DNA from: an uncultured Pelagibacteraceae bacterium
Lineage (GTDB): Bacteria > Pseudomonadota > Alphaproteobacteria > Pelagibacterales > Pelagibacteraceae
DNA: 64,000 nucleotides
Reading direction: 5' to 3'
NCBI GenBank assembly: GCA_902606115.1
Contig: CACLFM010000003.1
Span: 35,935-99,934 of the forward strand
Within the stretch, counting starts at the first letter, position 1, and each line of letters begins with the position of its first letter. The notes beneath the pieces are model-generated. The model was given only the letters and a program-made list of their open reading frames with translations, was not told the origin of the DNA and ran no database searches. This document shows, piece by piece, positions 57,847 through 64,000 of the stretch. The position numbers were made by a program, and so were the translations under genes.

Positions 57847-60288
57847 ATGAAAAAAATTCCAAGTTCTGCTAAAGTAATTGTTATTGGCGGTGGTGTAGTA
57901 GGTTGTTCATGCGCTTATCATTTAGCAAAATTTGGTTGGAAAGACGTCATTCTTTTAGAAAGAGATAAACTTACATCGGGAACTACTTGGCATGCTGCAG
58001 GATTAGTCAGCCAATTAGGTCCATCTGCAACAATTACAAAAATTAGAAAGTATTCTTTAGACCTGTATAAAGAACTTGAAAAAAAAGTAGATCATTCAGC
58101 TGGTCTTAGATTAAATGGCGCAATGTCCATTGCTCAAGAAGAGGGTAGATGGCAGGAATTAAAAAGACAAGCAACAACGGCTCAACTTTATGATGTTAAC
58201 GTTCAAATTTTAAATAAAGATGAAATTAAAGATAAAGTTCCTTTAATTAAAAATGATGACTTATTAGGTGGCATTCTTATGCCAGGAGATGGATCAGGTG
58301 ATCCATCTGGTATTACACAATTGCTTGCAAAAGCTGCAAGAGCAGAGGGAGCTAAGATTTTTGAAGACTCTCCAGTTCAAGACATTTTAATTAAAAATAA
58401 GAGAATAGAAGGAGTTGTTGTTAATGGAGAAAAAATAGAGTGTGAATATATTGTTCTAGCAACCGGTATGTGGTCTAGACAAATCGGCGAAAAACTAGGC
58501 GTAAGTATTCCATTATATCCAGCAGAACATTTTTACGTAATCACAGAACCAATAAAAGAAGTTCCAAAAGACTTACCTGTAATTAGAGATTTTGATAGCA
58601 GAACTTATATTAAAGAAGATGCCGGCAAATTATTGTTAGGAATTTTTGAAGGAAAATCTATTCCTGCATTTGACAAAACTAACAGGGTTCCAGAGGACTT
58701 TTCTTTTGGAGAATTTCCAGAAAACCTTGAACATTTTGAGCCATATTTAAGCTCATGTATGAAAAGATTTCCTATACTAGAAAAGGCAGGAATTAGAAAA
58801 TTTTTTGCAGGTCCAGAATCTTTTACTCCAGATACAAATTCATTGCTTGGTGAAGTTCCTGAAGTTAAAAACTTTTTTGTTTGTTGTGGATTAAACAGTA
58901 TTGGAATAGCAAGCGCTGGTGGCGTTGGAAAAGTTACAGCAGAATGGATGATGAACGGTCATATTAATGAAGATATATTTAGTTATGATATTAAAAGATT
59001 TCAAAAGTTCCACTCAGATATAAATTTTATTAAAGAAAGAGTTACAGAAACTCTAGGTGATTTGTATGGGATGCATTGGCCATACAAACAACACAAAACT
59101 TCTAGAGAGGTAATAACATTACCCTATCATGATGAATTAAAAAAAAATGGAGCATGTTTTGGTGTTTCAGGTGGATATGAAAGACCAATGTGGTTTTCAA
59201 AAGACGATAAAAATAAAGATTATAAATACAGTTATAACTATCAAAATTGGTATCCATCTGCTGAATACGAAAGCACCAATACAAGAAAAAATGTCGGTCT
59301 GTTCGAACTTTCTCCTTTTTCAAAATTTGAATTAAAAGGGGAAAAGGTACACCAGGAACTTCAAAGATTATGTACTGCAAATATATCAAATGAACCTGGT
59401 AAAATTAAATATACTCAAATGTTAAATAAAGATGGTGGTATCGAAGCTGATCTGACAGTTATTTGTATAGATAAAAACTACTACCGAATAGTTTCTTCAG
59501 CAGCAAATCGTGAACATGATAAATTTCATATTTTAAAACATATTTCTGAGGATATAAATTTTAAAGATGTCACTGAAGATTATTGTTGCCTTGGTTTATT
59601 TGGACCAAAAAGTAGGGAACTCATAAATTCAATTAGCAGTGATGACTTATCCAGTGTAAATTTTAAATTCTCTACAGCTAAATTTATAAATATCAACAAT
59701 CTAAAAGTTTGGGCACAAAGAATATCTTATGTAGGTGAGCTTGGATATGAATTGTATATTGAAAGGGATTTAGCAAAAGAACTTTTCAATACATTGGTTA
59801 AAAGTGGAGCAAAATATAACTTAAGTTTATGTGGAATGCATGCAATGGATATAATGAGAATGGAATCTGGATTTGTACACTGGGGTCATGATATATCCCC
59901 AGAGGAAAACCAATTTGAGGCTGGGCTATCTTTTGCAATAAGTTTTAAAAAAAATATAAATTTTATTGGCCGTGATATTTTGGAAAAAATTAAAGATAAA
60001 AAAGTAGAAAAAAGTCTAAAAATTTTAACATTAGAAAATTCAAAACCTGGCGAGCCTTTATTGCTGCACGATGAGCCAATATATCACAACAATAAAATTG
60101 TTGGTAGAACTACATCAGGATGTTTTTCTTTTAATTTTAATAAAAATGTAAGTTATGGATACATAAACTCAGGCATGACCTCAGATCAAATTGATAACTC
60201 CAATTTCGAAATAGAAGTTGAGAAAAAAAAATATAGAGCAACTGTTCTAAAAAAACCCTTAAATTCAAAAAATATATTTACTGTTTAA
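57847..60288 (+). CDS. FAD-dependent dimethylglycine/sarcosine dehydrogenase-like protein with GcvT domain
   Basis: VIGGGVVGCSCAYHLAKFGWKDVILLERDKLTSGTTWHAAGLVSQLG; C-terminal GcvT-like domain. Confidence 0.9.
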   Translation: MKKIPSSAKVIVIGGGVVGCSCAYHLAKFGWKDVILLERDKLTSGTTWHAAGLVSQLGPSATITKIRKYSLDLYKELEKKVDHSAGLRLNGAMSIAQEEGRWQELKRQATTAQLYDVNVQILNKDEIKDKVPLIKNDDLLGGILMPGDGSGDPSGITQLLAKAARAEGAKIFEDSPVQDILIKNKRIEGVVVNGEKIECEYIVLATGMWSRQIGEKLGVSIPLYPAEHFYVITEPIKEVPKDLPVIRDFDSRTYIKEDAGKLLLGIFEGKSIPAFDKTNRVPEDFSFGEFPENLEHFEPYLSSCMKRFPILEKAGIRKFFAGPESFTPDTNSLLGEVPEVKNFFVCCGLNSIGIASAGGVGKVTAEWMMNGHINEDIFSYDIKRFQKFHSDINFIKERVTETLGDLYGMHWPYKQHKTSREVITLPYHDELKKNGACFGVSGGYERPMWFSKDDKNKDYKYSYNYQNWYPSAEYESTNTRKNVGLFELSPFSKFELKGEKVHQELQRLCTANISNEPGKIKYTQMLNKDGGIEADLTVICIDKNYYRIVSSAANREHDKFHILKHISEDINFKDVTEDYCCLGLFGPKSRELINSISSDDLSSVNFKFSTAKFININNLKVWAQRISYVGELGYELYIERDLAKELFNTLVKSGAKYNLSLCGMHAMDIMRMESGFVHWGHDISPEENQFEAGLSFAISFKKNINFIGRDILEKIKDKKVEKSLKILTLENSKPGEPLLLHDEPIYHNNKIVGRTTSGCFSFNFNKNVSYGYINSGMTSDQIDNSNFEIEVEKKKYRATVLKKPLNSKNIFTV

Positions 60289-60299
60289 TTCATTTAAAT

Positions 60300-60316
60300 A
60301 AGAGCAAGACGCTCTT
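60300..60316 (+). terminator. Short stem-loop after the DMGDH-like gene
   Basis: AAGAGC-AAGAC-GCTCTT followed by AATTTTAAT. Confidence 0.45.
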
Positions 60317-60378
60317 AATTTTAATATGTGCTAAATTGGTCATTGATATTAAATAATTTCTCAATTAAATTTATTATT

Positions 60379-61791
60379 GTGTCTAATTTTTTAAAATATA
60401 AAAATCTTGATTATGAGAAAGCTCAATCACTAATCAATAATACCCTTGTTGATTGTGATGATGGTGAATTGTATTTAGAGGATACTAAATCAGAATCTAT
60501 ACTTCTAGATGATAACAAAATTAAAAGCTCAAGCTTTAAAAGAGATACAGGTTATGGATTAAGAGGAGTTGCTGAGGACAAAGTAGCATATTCACATTCA
60601 AATGATATTTCTGAAAAATCTTTAGAGATGTCATGTGATAATATTAAATCAACTTTAAAACATTCTAATGGAAAATATAATCACAGTATAAATAAAACTA
60701 ATCAAAAGTTTTATGATGAGTTAGATCCTATTGAAAACAAAAGTCTAGAGACAAAAATAGAGCTTCTCAAAGAAATTAACCAATACGCTAGATCTAAAGA
60801 TGGATGTGTTAAGCAAGTGACAGCAAATTTTCTGGGTGAGCATAAAAATGTTGAAATATTAAGACCAGGCGGGGAATTGTTCACAGACTCAAGACCCTTA
60901 GTAAGAATTAACGTTTCCATTTTAGTTGAAAAAAACGGAAGAAAAGAAACAGGTATGTATGGAGTTGGTGGTAGGCAGTCTTACGATAATTATTTAAAAA
61001 ATGATGACTGGAAAAAGATATGTGATGAAGCTTTCAGAATGGCATATGCGAATTTAGAAAGTAAACCCTCTCCGGCTGGTGAAATGAAAGTCGTGCTTGG
61101 TCCAGGTTGGCCAGCAATTCTTATTCACGAGGCTGTAGGACATGGATTAGAGGGAGACTTTAATAGAAAAAAAACTTCAGTTTTTCATGATTTAGTTGGA
61201 AAAAAAGTTGCAAGTGACGGTGTCACTATAATCGACGATGGAACTATAGATAAAAAAAGAGGTAGTTTAAATATTGATGACGAGGGGACCCCAACAGAAA
61301 AAACGGTTTTAATTGAAAATGGAATATTAAAAAATTTCATGCAAGACAGAATGAATGCAAGGCTAATGAAAACAAAATCTACGGGTAATGGCAGAAGAGA
61401 AAGTTATAAACACGTAATCATGCCAAGAATGAGAAATACTATAATGCTTAATGGAAATAATACACAAGAAGAAATGATAAAATCAGTAGATAAAGGAATT
61501 TTTGCAGTAAGTTTTGGAGGTGGACAAGTTGATATTACATCCGGAAAATTTGTTTTCAATTGTACTGAAGCCTATGAAATAATTAACGGTAAAATTGGAT
61601 CACCTCTTAAAGGTGCAACTTTAATTGGTGATGGACCTTCATCTCTTAAACAAGTTTTGATGGTTGGAAATGATATGAAATTAGATCCTGGCATTGGTAC
61701 TTGCGGAAAAGCAGGGCAGGGAGTTCCAGTTGGAGTAGGTCAACCGTCTATGTTGATTGATAATATGACTGTAGGTGGTACTCAACTTTAA
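60379..61791 (+). CDS. tldD: Metalloprotease TldD
   Basis: GPGWPAILIHEAVGHGLEGDFNRK (HExxxH motif), GTPTEKTVLIENGILK; GTG start chosen at 60379 (SNFLKYKNLDYEKA). Confidence 0.94.
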   Translation: MSNFLKYKNLDYEKAQSLINNTLVDCDDGELYLEDTKSESILLDDNKIKSSSFKRDTGYGLRGVAEDKVAYSHSNDISEKSLEMSCDNIKSTLKHSNGKYNHSINKTNQKFYDELDPIENKSLETKIELLKEINQYARSKDGCVKQVTANFLGEHKNVEILRPGGELFTDSRPLVRINVSILVEKNGRKETGMYGVGGRQSYDNYLKNDDWKKICDEAFRMAYANLESKPSPAGEMKVVLGPGWPAILIHEAVGHGLEGDFNRKKTSVFHDLVGKKVASDGVTIIDDGTIDKKRGSLNIDDEGTPTEKTVLIENGILKNFMQDRMNARLMKTKSTGNGRRESYKHVIMPRMRNTIMLNGNNTQEEMIKSVDKGIFAVSFGGGQVDITSGKFVFNCTEAYEIINGKIGSPLKGATLIGDGPSSLKQVLMVGNDMKLDPGIGTCGKAGQGVPVGVGQPSMLIDNMTVGGTQL

Positions 61792-61792
61792 A

Positions 61793-63112
61793 ATGTTAAA
61801 AGAAGACGAACACCTTAAGAGACTTGCTGAAAATTTTCTAACCAATTTAAAAAAATCAGGAGCATCTGAAAGTAGTGTCTTAATTTCAAATTCTATTTCA
61901 GAAACTGTTAATGTAAGAAATAAAAAACTAGATGGATCAACTAGATCTGACAGTCTGAATGTAGTTTTGACTGCATATGTTGGTAAAAAAAAATCATCAA
62001 TATCATCCTCCAATTTAGAAGAAGACCATATAAATGAATTAATTAAAAAATGTGTCGAGACTGCTAAAATTACACCTGAAGATGAACTCAATTCTTTACC
62101 AGATAGTGAATTATATTTTAAAGGAATTAAGAATTTAGATTTATATGATGAAACATTTATTGAAAATTCAAAAAAAATTGATTTTATCAAAGAGGCTGAA
62201 GATCAAGCTTTTAAAAAAAAAGAAATTGTAAATACTAATGGATCTGGTTTTAGTCAAAATAAATCAAATTTTATTTTAGCTAATTCAAATGGGTTTATTG
62301 ATGGTTATAAATCTTCTAATTTTTCTGCCTATTGCGAGGTCGTTGCTAAATCTAATGGCAGTATGGAAAGAGATTATGAATATAGCTCGAAACGATTTTT
62401 TAAAGACCTTCTTGAACCAAAAAAAATTGGACAAAAAGCATCTGAATTAGCAATAAATAAACTTAAACCGAAAAAAATTAAAAGCAAAAAAATGAAAGTT
62501 GTTTTTGATAAAAGAATAGCCAAAAATTTTTTATCATCTTTTGCTGGTGCAATTACTTCTGGCACAATAGCTAAAGGAACTACTTTTTTAAAAGATAAAT
62601 TAAATACTCAAATATTTAATGACAAAATTAATATTATCGATAAACCAGATATTATAAAAGGTACAGGTTCCAGATACTTTGATATTGAAGGCACTTCTAC
62701 AGATAAATTAAATCTTGTCGAAAATGGTGTTCTTAAAAACTATTTAATTGATACATATAATGGAAAAAAAATAAATATGAAATCTAATGGTAGGGCTAGC
62801 GGTACTACTAATCTTTTTTTTGAAAATGGTCATGAAGATTATAAAAATTTACTTAATTCAAACAAAGAAATTGTATATATCAACGAGACTTTTGGTAGTG
62901 GTGCAAACATAATTACTGGAGATTATTCTGTTGGCGCATCTGGTTTTATGGTTGAAAACGGGGAGTTCATTTATCCTATAAGCGAAATTACTATTGCCGG
63001 CAATCTTAATGAAATTTTTAATAAAATGGTTTTAGGGAACGATTTAGAATTTAATTATTCTACCAACTCACCCACAATGTTCGTTGATGAATTGACTATC
63101 GGTGGTAAATAA
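61793..63112 (+). CDS. pmbA: TldE/PmbA partner protein
   Basis: ARNFLSSFAGAI-type region, GTGSRYFDIEGTSTDKLNLVENGVLKNYL, GDYSVGASGFMVENGEFIYPISEITIAGNL. Confidence 0.92.
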   Translation: MLKEDEHLKRLAENFLTNLKKSGASESSVLISNSISETVNVRNKKLDGSTRSDSLNVVLTAYVGKKKSSISSSNLEEDHINELIKKCVETAKITPEDELNSLPDSELYFKGIKNLDLYDETFIENSKKIDFIKEAEDQAFKKKEIVNTNGSGFSQNKSNFILANSNGFIDGYKSSNFSAYCEVVAKSNGSMERDYEYSSKRFFKDLLEPKKIGQKASELAINKLKPKKIKSKKMKVVFDKRIAKNFLSSFAGAITSGTIAKGTTFLKDKLNTQIFNDKINIIDKPDIIKGTGSRYFDIEGTSTDKLNLVENGVLKNYLIDTYNGKKINMKSNGRASGTTNLFFENGHEDYKNLLNSNKEIVYINETFGSGANIITGDYSVGASGFMVENGEFIYPISEITIAGNLNEIFNKMVLGNDLEFNYSTNSPTMFVDELTIGGK

Positions 63113-63219
63113 ATATTTGTTCTGTCAAATTACTAGATTTTTACAATAATTATAATTATAAACTCAATTTGAACTTAAATTAAATTGATTAATTATTTCG
63201 AATAGTATTTACTATAGCT

Positions 63220-63414
63220 ATGAGTACTGAAGTGAATAGTCTTAAAAACCAAACTGACCCTCAAAAAATTAATAATAATGAACGTAGAGTTGATATCAAT
63301 ATACTATTGAATAGAGTTCGAGGTGAAAAGAAAAGAGAAAGAAAAGAAAATCTATTATTTCTAAGTCTTATAGCTTCAGTAATTATTGTTACAGGTATCA
63401 TAGCTTCGTTATAA
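63220..63414 (+). CDS. Small single-TM hypothetical protein
   Basis: 64 aa, polar N-terminus and C-terminal TM LLFLSLIASVIIVTGIIASL. Confidence 0.5.
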   Translation: MSTEVNSLKNQTDPQKINNNERRVDINILLNRVRGEKKRERKENLLFLSLIASVIIVTGIIASL

Positions 63415-64000
63415 AACTATAATATTTAGTACTTTTGTTATTAAATTTACAAATTCTTTCCCATTAATTTTTCTAATCTCATCAACATCAGTCATTATTT
63501 TCATTTGATCTTTTGTGTAATTTATTGTGCCTGGTCCTCCAAAAATTAAATAATGGTTATTTTTATCTTTTGTTAATAATTTTCTATTTATTAATATTTT
63601 AAGCTTTCTTAATACAGTAGGCCTTGGAATGCCTGTCAATTCTGAAATTGTCATAGCATTTAATCCTTGGTTTCCAAATTCATTAAGTCTTTTGATGAAA
63701 GCATCATCATTTCTTAAAATATTTAGATTTTCTCTAGCAGATTTTGATAAAACTAGGTTTTGATTGTAAACACAATTTCCCCAAATAGTCCAAGCTTCAA
63801 TATCTCCAAATATTGCTTTCCATCTAGTAATTAAAGGGATTTGATAATCAAAAAAATATTGCCAACACCTAGTAAAATTCTTCCTTATTTTTTCTTCAAT
63901 TTCATTTTTAGGTATTTTACTTTTAAGTATATTTTCTTTTGTTAAAAAATCACTAAAGTGAGATATAACTCTTGATAAGTTCTTTATGGAGTCTAAAGGT
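63409..64000 (-). CDS. Winged-helix/HTH-type transcriptional regulator, N-terminus beyond the right window edge
   Basis: Manual translation is open from the edge to the stop at 63409: PLDSIKNLSRVISHFSDFLTKEN…AFIKRLNEFGNQGLNAMTISELTGIPRPTVLRKLKILINRKLLTK…; the track lists only the last 81 aa. Confidence 0.7.
   Translation of the reverse strand, partial: PLDSIKNLSRVISHFSDFLTKENILKSKIPKNEIEEKIRKNFTRCWQYFFDYQIPLITRWKAIFGDIEAWTIWGNCVYNQNLVLSKSARENLNILRNDDAFIKRLNEFGNQGLNAMTISELTGIPRPTVLRKLKILINRKLLTKDKNNHYLIFGGPGTINYTKDQMKIMTDVDEIRKINGKEFVNLITKVLNIIVL

Noticed and set aside
1-64000. CRISPR arrays, tRNA/rRNA genes, transposases, integrases, prophage genes
   Set aside because: None seen by eye; gene content is chromosomal and gaps are too short. 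A tRNAscan-SE and minced run would be the decisive check.

Overview
This is an AT-rich, densely packed bacterial chromosome window. Gene content and style (very short intergenic gaps, overlapping starts and stops, NDUFA12-type gene, DUF2155, DUF2066-hda neighbourhood) point to a streamlined marine alphaproteobacterium, most likely SAR11/Pelagibacterales; this assignment is inference. I see about 60 protein-coding genes and no convincing rRNA, tRNA, CRISPR, prophage or insertion sequence. Main blocks: (1) hda-aspS, an NrdJ C-terminal-like protein, NDUFA12, DUF2155, accBC, aroQ, thiSG, rne, PBP1A, and prfB with a programmed +1 frameshift; (2) AsmA-like protein, tyrS, anmK, then an iscR-sufBCDSU-sufT-sufA operon with a near-consensus IscR type-1 site and two perfect Fur-box-like repeats upstream; (3) glnA, ybaK, two EamA transporters separated by a parS-like palindrome, two aldehyde dehydrogenases; (4) an accessory stretch of methyltransferases, a GBBH-like dioxygenase, small proteins, an apparent two-part fusion protein, cysE/cysK, an ETHE1-like MBL protein, a peroxiredoxin and an alternative oxidase; (5) a divergent organosulfonate/omega-amino-acid cluster (HisD/HpsN-like, Pta-like, LDH2/ComC-like, PQQ-type sugar dehydrogenase, TauABC-type transporter with a heavily extended permease, omega-aminotransferase, alanine dehydrogenase, DMGDH-like oxidase); (6) tldD/tldE and a truncated regulator at the right edge. 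The most interesting signals are the suf control region, the parS-like site, the prfB recoding site, the incomplete sulfonate pathway with its unusual permease, and a few overlooked small or fused ORFs. I did not find an obvious wholly new system.
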